A stretch of 51,953 nucleotides of DNA, from contig JALSRZ010000104.1 in NCBI GenBank assembly GCA_026984515.1, positions 1 to 51,953 on the forward strand, in the 5' to 3' direction. Each line of letters starts with the position of its first letter. The stretch's first letter is position 1. A model generated the notes under the pieces. That model was not told the origin of the DNA. It ran no database searches and worked only from the letters and a program-made list of their open reading frames with translations. This document shows, in pieces, positions 1 through 7,189 of this stretch. This stretch comes from Thiohalobacter sp. (GTDB lineage: Bacteria > Pseudomonadota > Gammaproteobacteria > DSM-19610). The position numbers and the translations under genes are program-made.

Positions 1-92
1 AGTCGACACTATGTCGTGCAGCCCGACCGAGTGAACGCCGCTTAGCGCGCGGCATGACGCCGCCGCAGCAGGAAGTCGGTGAGAAATGCGGG

Positions 93-1283
93 CTAGCCGG
101 CCTGCGGGGTCTCCCTGGGCAGGTGCAGTGCCACGGCCACGGTTGCCACCAGGATCAATACTCCCAGCGCGACGACCGTAGTGACCGGGTGCACCTCTTT
201 GGCAGCGGCCAGCGTGTACAGGCCGACTGTTACCAGCATGGCGAAGTTCTGGAAAAAATTCTGGATGGCGACGGCGCGCCCGCTGCCGATGGTGCCGTGC
301 CCGATATCCTGCAGCGCGGCGTTGATGGGCACCAGGAAGATGCCGCCGGCGACACCGGTCAGCAGCAGCACGATGCGTGCATCCCACACCGGGCTTACCA
401 GGCTCAGCATCGGTGTGTTCACCAGGCTGAACAGCAAAATCATCAGCCCCATGGCGTAGGCGGCAAAGCGGGCGCGGCGCAGCTGCTCCAGCGGGATGAA
501 CAGCGGTGCTACCAGCGTGCCGATGATGACGCCGAGGGCAATGAACAGGGCCAGCGCCGAGATGTCACCGGCGGAATGGATGCTGAGTACGATGGGTGCC
601 CAGGCCACCAGCAGCACACGCAGGACCGCCGAAGCGCCCCAGAACAGGCTGCCGCCCAGCATGGCGAAGCGTGCCCGCGGCGTCTCCATGAAGCCGCCGA
701 TCATGCCGGCAAATTTCGGTAAAGCCTGCTGCAGTGTCCCGCCCTGTGGCGGCAGCAGCGGGATCAGCAGGGTGACCACCATCGATACCAGGTACAGTAC
801 GAGCACCATAAGGAAAGCGCCGCTGACGCTGTAGTCCGCCAGGTATCCGCCGACTACCGCGCCCACGATGATGGCGAGGATGGTGGAACCCTCGATCCAG
901 CCGTTGGTCCTGACGAGCTGTTCCTTGGCCACCAGCTCCGGCAGGATGCCGTATTTTGCCGGGCTGTAGATGGCTGCACCCAGCCCGACCAGTGCATAGG
1001 AAAACAAGGGTTCGATACCCGCCAGGATCAGGCCGGTGCCGAGCGCCTTGACCAGGTTGCCGAGCAGCAGCACCCGTGACTTGGAAAAGCGGTCTGCGAT
1101 GGGGCCTACCCAGGGTGCCGATACCACGTAGGCAACCAGGAAGGAGCTTTGCAGTGCCGGGATGTACCAGCCGGGCACATCGTTCGCCTGCAGTACCATG
1201 CCGATGGCGGCGAACAGGATGGCGTTGTCGCCAAAGGCAGTCAGGAACTGTGCAAACAGCAGGGGGAGTACACCGCGGCTCAT
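93..1283 (-). CDS. lplT: Lysophospholipid transporter LplT (MFS)
   Basis: This is a 396-residue inner-membrane protein of the major facilitator superfamily. It resembles E. coli LplT throughout: an N-terminal AQFLTAFGDNA stretch, the GAAIYSPAKYGIL motif near residue 85, SLFWGASAVLR in the middle, and the late motif VPINAALQD. LplT flips lysophospholipids from the outer to the inner leaflet so that the acyltransferase Aas can re-acylate them. Aas is usually the neighbour or fusion partner; here the downstream side is cut off by the window edge and the upstream neighbour is ycgN, so the partner is not visible. The ATG follows a GGAG ribosome site at 8 bases. The gap to ycgN is only 23 bases, so it is probably the last gene of the minus-strand cluster. 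Confidence 0.88.
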   Translation of the reverse strand: MSRGVLPLLFAQFLTAFGDNAILFAAIGMVLQANDVPGWYIPALQSSFLVAYVVSAPWVGPIADRFSKSRVLLLGNLVKALGTGLILAGIEPLFSYALVGLGAAIYSPAKYGILPELVAKEQLVRTNGWIEGSTILAIIVGAVVGGYLADYSVSGAFLMVLVLYLVSMVVTLLIPLLPPQGGTLQQALPKFAGMIGGFMETPRARFAMLGGSLFWGASAVLRVLLVAWAPIVLSIHSAGDISALALFIALGVIIGTLVAPLFIPLEQLRRARFAAYAMGLMILLFSLVNTPMLSLVSPVWDARIVLLLTGVAGGIFLVPINAALQDIGHGTIGSGRAVAIQNFFQNFAMLVTVGLYTLAAAKEVHPVTTVVALGVLILVATVAVALHLPRETPQAG

Positions 1284-1306
1284 GTTGTGGTCTCCGTGTA
1301 CCGGGT

Positions 1307-1750
1307 TTAGTCGAACCAGTGCACCAGGTGCTCCGGCAATTCGTCGCTATGTACAAACTTTTCGGATATTACGCGGTCGCGTATGGAAATGCCTGCCTGC
1401 CGTACGCTGTCGGGGTCGCCGCTGATCAGCGGGTGCCAGTCGAACAGCGGCTTTCCCTCCGCCAGCAGGCGATAGGCACAGCTGTCCGGCAGCCATTGCT
1501 CGGTGCGGGCGACCTCGGGTGTGACCTTGATGCAGTCCGGCACCCGTGTCGAACGCTGTGCGTAGCAGGTGCAGCAGCTGTGCTCATTGTCATGATATTC
1601 GCACACTACATTGGTATAGAACAGCTTACCGCTGTCCATGTCCTCGATCTTGATCAGGCAGCACAGCCCGCAGCCGTCGCACAGGGACTCCCATTCCTGC
1701 GCGTCCAGTGATTCGAGCGAGCGGTTTTCCCAGAAATGATCCGCTGGCAT
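1307..1750 (-). CDS. ycgN: YcgN family cysteine-cluster protein (UPF0260)
   Basis: This small cytoplasmic protein of 147 residues is rich in cysteine. The block CDGCGLCC near residue 24 is followed by further cysteines (CEYH, CCTCY, DCIKV, SCAYR), which suggests binding of a metal or an iron-sulfur cluster. The size and cysteine pattern match the YcgN/UPF0260 family, whose function is not known. It starts at an ATG behind a GGAAGAGAG stretch. It lies 30 bases after rsmJ and 23 bases before lplT, so the genes are probably cotranscribed. The family call is solid; any function is open. Confidence 0.88.
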   Translation of the reverse strand: MPADHFWENRSLESLDAQEWESLCDGCGLCCLIKIEDMDSGKLFYTNVVCEYHDNEHSCCTCYAQRSTRVPDCIKVTPEVARTEQWLPDSCAYRLLAEGKPLFDWHPLISGDPDSVRQAGISIRDRVISEKFVHSDELPEHLVHWFD

Positions 1751-1780
1751 CAGCGGGTGTCTCTCTTCCGGGTTGCCGGG

Positions 1781-2554
1781 TTACAGCGTGATGTAGATAT
1801 CATAACGAGTCTTTTTGCTGGCGATGCTGGTATCGGGTTTTCTGTCATGAATCCAGCCGGCCCGGTGCGGGCGTTTTACCACTACGCGGCGCCCGGCGGT
1901 GTGCAGCGCAATGTCGAGCAACGCCTGCGAGTCCAGGTCGGGACCGACCAGTTGCTGCAGGGCGCGCATGCCCTTTTTTGCCTGTACGTGCGCTTTGCCT
2001 GGCGGATACATCGGGTCCATGTACACCACCTGGGGTTGTTGTGCCTCGGCCAGTTTTAGCAGGTAGTGGCCGGCATCGGCGTTGACCAGTTGCAGCCGGT
2101 CTTCGATCCAGGCGCCAATGGTACTATCATCGGCCGCCCGGCGCAGGGCATCGTGCAGCAAGGCAGCCACCAGCGGTGAGCGTTCGCACAGGGTGACCCG
2201 GCTGCCGAGGCTGGCGAGCACAAAACCGTCGCGCCCCAGTCCCGCGGTGGCATCGAAGATGTCTGGGCTGAATCCCGCTTTCATACCGACCGCGCGTGCC
2301 AGCGCCTGCCCGCGACCGCCGCCGAAGCGCTGCCGGTGGCCTATTTCGCCACCGACAAAGTCGACCCGGACCGGGCCGGGCGCGCCTCGTCCCGCCTGGC
2401 ACAGCGACAGGCCGTATTCGTCCAGTTGCAGGTAAAAGCCTTCTCCGGGCACGGTCTTGCGACGCGGGATGTCAAAAACGTTACGCAGTAAAGCGGCGTG
2501 CTTTTCCAGCGCGGCAATGTGACACACCAGGCCAATGTTTGCAGTGGCGGGCAT
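1781..2554 (-). CDS. rsmJ: 16S rRNA (guanine-1516-N2)-methyltransferase RsmJ
   Basis: RsmJ methylates G1516 of 16S rRNA in the small ribosomal subunit using S-adenosylmethionine. The protein (257 residues from this start) has the family block VDFVGGEIGHRQRFGGGRGQ, the SAM-binding stretch DATAGLGRDGFVLAS, the CERSPLVAALL strand, and the catalytic-region motif VVYMDPMYP. The frame remains open upstream to a TTG that overlaps the stop codon of the phosphatase gene. I chose the ATG at 2554 because it gives a length close to E. coli RsmJ (about 250). Translation from the TTG, coupled to the upstream gene, remains possible. Confidence 0.9.
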   Translation of the reverse strand: MPATANIGLVCHIAALEKHAALLRNVFDIPRRKTVPGEGFYLQLDEYGLSLCQAGRGAPGPVRVDFVGGEIGHRQRFGGGRGQALARAVGMKAGFSPDIFDATAGLGRDGFVLASLGSRVTLCERSPLVAALLHDALRRAADDSTIGAWIEDRLQLVNADAGHYLLKLAEAQQPQVVYMDPMYPPGKAHVQAKKGMRALQQLVGPDLDSQALLDIALHTAGRRVVVKRPHRAGWIHDRKPDTSIASKKTRYDIYITL

Positions 2555-2583
2555 AGGCCCGTCAGTGTACCCGGCTGCGGTGC

Positions 2584-3474
2584 TCAACCGGTAGTTTGCG
2601 GAAAGGCCGGCAGCGGCGTGCTGCAGCGTGGTTCCTTGCGTTTCATCCAGCGCATCATCAGCCTGCGTAGTGCGTTGGCGGTGCGTGTCGGCAGGCCGCG
2701 CGCGGTCGGTTGCTGCCGGAGCAGGAACAGCGTCAGGTCATCCGCAAAGTGGCGGCTGCCGTTGAGCGTGATCAGTGTCTCGACCAGTGCCTGGTAGAAG
2801 GGCCCGATCTCGGTCTGTTCGATATGGTTCAGCAGCTCGATCAGGCCCTCGAAGCCGGGTCGTGTACCGTCACGGCGCTTGATATCGAGGACTGCATCCG
2901 AGAACAGGAACAGCCAGTCCTCGCCGTCCAGTATGATTTCGTTTTCGAAGTAATGGATATCGCCAAGAATCCCGATAGGCGGGCCGGCACTGCATTCCGG
3001 CAGCGTCTGCCAGCGACCATCGCGCCGGATCAGCAGGTAGGGGTGACCGGCGTAGGCGTAGGTCAGGCTGCGGTCCCAGTGATTGTAGGTAGCGGCGGCG
3101 GCAGTGGCAAAGCTGCCGCTGGCTTCGCTGGCCAGGATGTTGCCATTGAGTTCCTCGAGGATGGCGGCGTTGCCCAGTTCGCTCATGAGCCTGGCCAGCG
3201 GTTGCTGCAGGCGCGAGGATATGTGCGCCGCCGCGTCATCGTGCCCGGCTACATCGATGAGCAGGAATTTGCTGAAAACCCCGTGGTTGCAGACGGTGAC
3301 ATGGTAAATATCACCGCCGGCGCGTTTGTCGGCACAGGGTACGGACAACAGGTACCCATCGAGACCCGGCATGGTAAAGGTTTCCAGCGCCAGCTCATTG
3401 CCGCCCCACACCACATTACAGAACCAGGATTCAGGTGGCCGGGTGAGCGGCAGTGTCCATTCGGCTGTCTGCAT
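2584..3474 (-). CDS. PPM-type (SpoIIE/PP2C-like) serine/threonine phosphatase
   Basis: This cytoplasmic protein of 296 residues has the layout of the SpoIIE/RsbU branch of PP2C phosphatases: GGDIYHV near residue 53 (metal-binding Asp), LLIDVAGHD near 71-79, YAYAGHPYLLIRR, GPPIGIL, LFLFSDAVLD, and ADDLTLFLL near the end. Family members dephosphorylate anti-sigma antagonists or other phosphoproteins in a Mn/Mg-dependent way. Two motifs differ from the usual form: DVSGHG is DVAGHD, and the TDG block reads SDA. The aspartates are kept, so activity is plausible but not certain. No STAS or anti-sigma partner is seen nearby. The ATG follows a GGGAGA ribosome site. It heads the minus-strand cluster with rsmJ, ycgN and lplT. 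Confidence 0.72.
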   Translation of the reverse strand: MQTAEWTLPLTRPPESWFCNVVWGGNELALETFTMPGLDGYLLSVPCADKRAGGDIYHVTVCNHGVFSKFLLIDVAGHDDAAAHISSRLQQPLARLMSELGNAAILEELNGNILASEASGSFATAAAATYNHWDRSLTYAYAGHPYLLIRRDGRWQTLPECSAGPPIGILGDIHYFENEIILDGEDWLFLFSDAVLDIKRRDGTRPGFEGLIELLNHIEQTEIGPFYQALVETLITLNGSRHFADDLTLFLLRQQPTARGLPTRTANALRRLMMRWMKRKEPRCSTPLPAFPQTTG

Positions 3475-3495
3475 ACCGGTCTCCCGCAGGCGTGG

Positions 3496-3515
3496 CTGTA
3501 CATACCGTGTTACAG
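3496..3515. repeat. Inverted repeat CTGTA-N10-TACAG
   Basis: A 20-bp dyad with 5-bp arms lies 22 bases upstream of the phosphatase start and 176 bases upstream of uvrD. It could be a regulator site. It resembles an SOS box but its spacing is wrong for LexA. Confidence 0.35.
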
Positions 3516-3656
3516 AAGTGGACAGCGGGTGTGCGGCCAGGTTCCGCCAGCCCCTGTGAGCGGTGGTTTAACCCCTTGCTGTGGTTGATGTTTTTATGAC
3601 CCGGACAGGCAAGGAGGAGTGCTTCCCGGCAGCGGCGAACAGGACGGTTTTTGCGC

Positions 3657-3684
3657 TTATCAGGGGAGCCTGCTTTGCTAGAAT
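3657..3684 (+). promoter_or_regulatory. Candidate sigma-70 promoter of uvrD
   Basis: A -35-like TTATCA (3657-3662) is separated by 16 bases from a good -10, TAGAAT (3679-3684). Transcription would start about 7 bases later, at or next to the uvrD ATG at 3691. No ribosome-binding sequence precedes that ATG, so the mRNA may be leaderless. Confidence 0.5.
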
Positions 3685-3690
3685 GCGCGT

Positions 3691-5856
3691 ATGGATGTGT
3701 CTTTTATTATTGATCCCCTGAACGACGCGCAGCGTGAAGCCGTCACCGCTACACAGGATCCGTTGCTGGTGCTGGCAGGCGCCGGCAGTGGCAAAACCCG
3801 GGTACTGGTGCACCGCGTTGCCTGGCTGGTGCAGGTTGAGGGCATTTCGCCCTACGGGATTCTGGCCGTCACCTTCACCAATAAAGCAGCCGGTGAAATG
3901 CGCAGCCGTATCGAACAGTTGATCGGTGTGCCGACACGCGGCATGTGGGTGGGAACCTTTCATGGCCTGGCACACCGCCTGCTGCGCGCCCACTGGCAGG
4001 AGGCCGGGTTGCCGCAGTCCTTCCAGGTGCTGGATTCCGATGACCAGTACCGCATCATACGGCGCATACTCCGGGCGCTGGAGCTGGACGAGAGCCGCTG
4101 GCCGCCACGCCAGTCGCAGTGGTACATCAATGCGCGCAAGGACGAGGGGCAGCGTCCTCAGCATATCGAACACAAGGGTGATCCTTACCAGCGCCAGCAG
4201 GTGGCTATCTACCAGGCCTATGAAGAGCTCTGCCAGCGTTCCGGGCTGGTCGATTTTGCCGAGCTGCTGCTGCGGGCCCACGAGTTGTGGTTGCAGCATC
4301 CGGAGTTGCTGGCGCATTACCAGCAGCGTTTCCGGCACATACTGGTCGACGAGTTCCAGGACACCAATACCATTCAGTATGCCTGGTTGCGGGTGTTATC
4401 CGGCAAGCAGGCAAACATTACCATTGTCGGTGACGACGACCAGTCCATTTACGGCTGGCGCGGCGCAAAAATCGAGAACCTGCAGCGCTTCGGCAGGGAT
4501 TTCCCCGGCGCGCGCACCCTGCGCCTGGAGCAGAACTACCGTTCCACCGGCGTGATCCTGAAGGCGGCCAACGCACTCATTACACATAATGACAGCCGCA
4601 TGGGGAAACAGCTGTGGACCGAAGGGAACGAAGGCGAGCTTATTCAGCAGTACACGGCAATGAACGAGCTGGACGAAGCCCGTTTCGTGGTGGAGAGTCT
4701 CCAGGCATCGATTGAGCAGGGTGAACCGCGCAGTGCCCATGCCATCCTGTACCGCTCCAATGCCCAGTCGCGCGTTTTCGAGGAACGCCTGCTGCAGGCC
4801 GGAATCGCCTACCGGGTGTACGGTGGCCTGCGTTTCTTCGAGCGCCAGGAGATCAAGGATGCACTGGCCTACCTGCGGCTGTGCGAAAATCACGAGGATG
4901 ACGCTTCGTTCGACCGCGTCGTCAACCAGCCGCCACGCGGAATCGGGGAGCGCACCCTGGCGGTGGTGCGGGAGCGCGCCAGACTGCAAAAGATCCCGCT
5001 CTGGTCAGCGGCGCAGGCACTGACGGAAGGGGATGAGCTCAGCGCCCGGGCGCGCAATGCACTGGCCGCCTTTGTGAAGATCATTCAGACCTTTGCCGGG
5101 GATATCGAGCCGCTGCCGCTGGGCGAACAGGTTGAACACGTGATCCAGTGCAGTGGCCTGAAGGAACACTACGCGAAGGAAAAAGGCGAAAAGGGCCAGG
5201 CCCGGATCGAGAACCTGGACGAACTGGTGAACGCAGCCCGCGAGTTTGCATACGACAGCGACGAGGAAGAGTCGCTGGAGCCGTTGCCGGCGTTTCTTTC
5301 CCACGCTGCGCTGGAAGCCGGCGAAGGTCAGGGCGACCAGTGGGAAGACTGCGTGCAGTTGATGACCCTGCATTCCGCCAAGGGCCTGGAGTTCAACACG
5401 GTATTCCTGTGCGGGCTGGAAGAAGGCCTGTTTCCGCACCAGCGATCGATTCAGGAAGCGGGTCGCCTGGAAGAGGAGCGGCGCCTGTGTTACGTGGGTA
5501 TTACGCGCGCCTGCAAGCGCCTGTTCATCACTCATGCGGAACACCGGCGCCTGCACGGCAACGAGTCCTATAACCTGCCGTCGCGGTTTATCCGCGAAAT
5601 CCCGGCGGAACTGGTGAACGAAATCCGGCCGCGCATCCAGGTGAACCGGCCGTCCGCTACCTATGCCGTGAGTCCATCCCTGGAACAGGCACCGGACGGC
5701 TTAAGCCTGGGGCAGCGTGTGCAACATGCCAGATTCGGTGATGGCGTGATACTCAATTACGAAGGACAGGGCGCACACGCGCGCGTACAGGTCAATTTCG
5801 AACAGGCCGGCAGCAAGTGGCTGGTGGTGGCCTACGCCAACCTGCAACCGGCGTAA
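3691..5856 (+). CDS. uvrD: DNA helicase II UvrD
   Basis: This is a 721-residue superfamily-1 3'-5' helicase, almost the same length as E. coli UvrD (720). UvrD removes incised oligonucleotides in nucleotide excision repair and unwinds nicked DNA in mismatch repair. Walker A GAGSGKT is at residues 30-36, motif Ia is TFTNKAAGEMR, Walker B VDEFQDT is near 218, motif III is VGDDDQSIYGWRG, motif IV LEQNYRS, and motif VI ITRA. The C-terminal LGQRVQHARFGDG segment is the RNA-polymerase/UvrB-binding tudor-like domain typical of UvrD rather than Rep. The start is fixed by similarity to the N-terminus of E. coli UvrD (MDVS, then LND and QREAV). Its paralogue rep lies at 35.6 kb. Confidence 0.96.
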   Translation: MDVSFIIDPLNDAQREAVTATQDPLLVLAGAGSGKTRVLVHRVAWLVQVEGISPYGILAVTFTNKAAGEMRSRIEQLIGVPTRGMWVGTFHGLAHRLLRAHWQEAGLPQSFQVLDSDDQYRIIRRILRALELDESRWPPRQSQWYINARKDEGQRPQHIEHKGDPYQRQQVAIYQAYEELCQRSGLVDFAELLLRAHELWLQHPELLAHYQQRFRHILVDEFQDTNTIQYAWLRVLSGKQANITIVGDDDQSIYGWRGAKIENLQRFGRDFPGARTLRLEQNYRSTGVILKAANALITHNDSRMGKQLWTEGNEGELIQQYTAMNELDEARFVVESLQASIEQGEPRSAHAILYRSNAQSRVFEERLLQAGIAYRVYGGLRFFERQEIKDALAYLRLCENHEDDASFDRVVNQPPRGIGERTLAVVRERARLQKIPLWSAAQALTEGDELSARARNALAAFVKIIQTFAGDIEPLPLGEQVEHVIQCSGLKEHYAKEKGEKGQARIENLDELVNAAREFAYDSDEEESLEPLPAFLSHAALEAGEGQGDQWEDCVQLMTLHSAKGLEFNTVFLCGLEEGLFPHQRSIQEAGRLEEERRLCYVGITRACKRLFITHAEHRRLHGNESYNLPSRFIREIPAELVNEIRPRIQVNRPSATYAVSPSLEQAPDGLSLGQRVQHARFGDGVILNYEGQGAHARVQVNFEQAGSKWLVVAYANLQPA

Positions 5857-5887
5857 CCAGGTCACGCAGAAAACGCTTCCGGCCTGC

Positions 5888-5904
5888 AGCGCGAAGGTCG
5901 CGCT
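5888..5904. terminator. Hairpin between convergent uvrD and nhaA
   Basis: A perfect 7-bp stem (AGCGCGA / TCGCGCT) with an AGG loop overlaps the last bases of nhaA. It is nested in a longer imperfect stem, GAAAACGCTT against AAGC(T)GTTTTC. A short T run follows on the plus strand, so it may terminate uvrD transcripts. Confidence 0.42.
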
Positions 5905-7081
5905 AAGCTGTTTTCGCAGCAGGCAGCACCCTGCGTAACCAGAAATACCCCAGCAACGCGGATATAAACGAGCCGCCAAGAATGCCGATGCGGTCCTGGT
6001 GGAGATAGGGTGAACTGGCATCTTCGAACGCCAGCGAACCAATGAACATACTCATGGTGAAGCCTACGCCGCACAGTATGGCGATACCGTACAGCTGAAC
6101 CCAGTTTACGTTTTCGGGCAGTCTGGCAATGCCGAGTTTGATGCCCAGCCAGCACAGGCCGAATACGCCCAGCTGTTTGCCCACCACCAGGCCCAGGGCG
6201 ATGCCCACCGGGACCGTACCCAGCAGCTGGTCCATACCCATGCCCCGCAGCGACACACCGGCATTGACAAAGGCGAACAGGGGCAGGATGACGAAGGAAA
6301 CGCTGCCGTGCAGGTCGTGTTCCAGTTCGTGCAGCGGTGAGGTGCCGGTCTCCGGGTCCTTTGCGATGGGAATGAAGAGCGCCAGCACCACGCCCGAGAG
6401 CGTTGCGTGGATACCGGACTTGAGCAGTGCCGCCCACATGACCAGGCCGATAAGAATGTAGGCGCTCAGCCGGGTTGCGCCGCGCCAGTTGATGAAGGCC
6501 AGCAGCGCAGTGCAGGCCAGCGCGATATTCAGCGCGGTAAACGACAGGTCAGCCGTATAGAACAGCGCGATGATGATGATGGCGCCCACATCGTCAAAAA
6601 TGGCCAGCGAGACCAGGAAAATTTTCAGCTGGTAGGGTACCCGCGAGCCGAGCAGCGCCAGGATCCCGAGCGCGAAGGCGATATCGGTTGCAGCCGGTAT
6701 GGCCCAGCCGCTGGTGGCCAGCTCGTCACCGCGGTTGACCAGCAGGTAGATCAACGCCGGAACCGCCATGCCGCCGATGGCACCAATGGCCGGCAGCGTG
6801 ATCTTGCGAATATCGGAAAGCTCGCCCTCGACGAATTCCCGCTTCAGTTCGAGGCCGATCAGGAAGAAGAACACGGCCATCAGGCCGTCATTGATCCACA
6901 GTAGCGAAGGCTTGGCGATTTCGAAGGCGCCGATGCGGATGTGTATCGGGATGTTGAGAAAGCGGTCGTAGTAGCCGTCCAGGGGTGAATTGGCCAGCAC
7001 CAGGGCGGCAACAGAGGCCAGTATCAGCAGGATGCCGCTGGCGCTTTCGAGTTTCAGGAATTCGCGGATGCCGTAGATCAT
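5903..7081 (-). CDS. nhaA: Na+/H+ antiporter NhaA
   Basis: This inner-membrane antiporter of 392 residues (E. coli NhaA has 388) exports one Na+ or Li+ in exchange for two H+ and supports pH and sodium tolerance. Key residues are present: the ion-site aspartate pair in LAIFDDVGAI, the aspartate of ATDIAFALG, and the lysine of VVGKQLGVF. It begins with the usual amphipathic helix and has about twelve hydrophobic segments. It converges on uvrD with 46 bases between. The next gene upstream on the same strand is the GGDEF-EAL protein, 108 bases away, so it may be read from its own promoter. A need for sodium export fits a marine or saline habitat, but this is only an inference. Confidence 0.96.
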   Translation of the reverse strand: MIYGIREFLKLESASGILLILASVAALVLANSPLDGYYDRFLNIPIHIRIGAFEIAKPSLLWINDGLMAVFFFLIGLELKREFVEGELSDIRKITLPAIGAIGGMAVPALIYLLVNRGDELATSGWAIPAATDIAFALGILALLGSRVPYQLKIFLVSLAIFDDVGAIIIIALFYTADLSFTALNIALACTALLAFINWRGATRLSAYILIGLVMWAALLKSGIHATLSGVVLALFIPIAKDPETGTSPLHELEHDLHGSVSFVILPLFAFVNAGVSLRGMGMDQLLGTVPVGIALGLVVGKQLGVFGLCWLGIKLGIARLPENVNWVQLYGIAILCGVGFTMSMFIGSLAFEDASSPYLHQDRIGILGGSFISALLGYFWLRRVLPAAKTA

Positions 7082-7189
7082 GCGCGGATCATTTTACAGG
7101 CAGGTGGTCTGGCTGCAAGGGCAGAATGGTCTGCCGCAGGCGGGTGCAGAACGCGCTGTATCTGTCCGGAGTGGTGGCGGGGCGAGCGG

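Noticed and set aside
1..45. End of a plus-strand gene (frame ending RVNAA and a stop)
   Set aside because: Only 14 codons are inside the window, and other frames are equally open; no family can be recognised.
3496..3515. SOS (LexA) box before uvrD
   Set aside because: The dyad is CTGTA-N10-TACAG, 20 bp in all; a gammaproteobacterial LexA box is CTGT-N8-ACAG, 16 bp. It also lies 176 bases from uvrD and nearer the phosphatase gene.
3691..5856. uvrD and rep as a recent duplication
   Set aside because: They are the two ancient paralogues normal for this class; lengths and C-terminal domains differ as expected.
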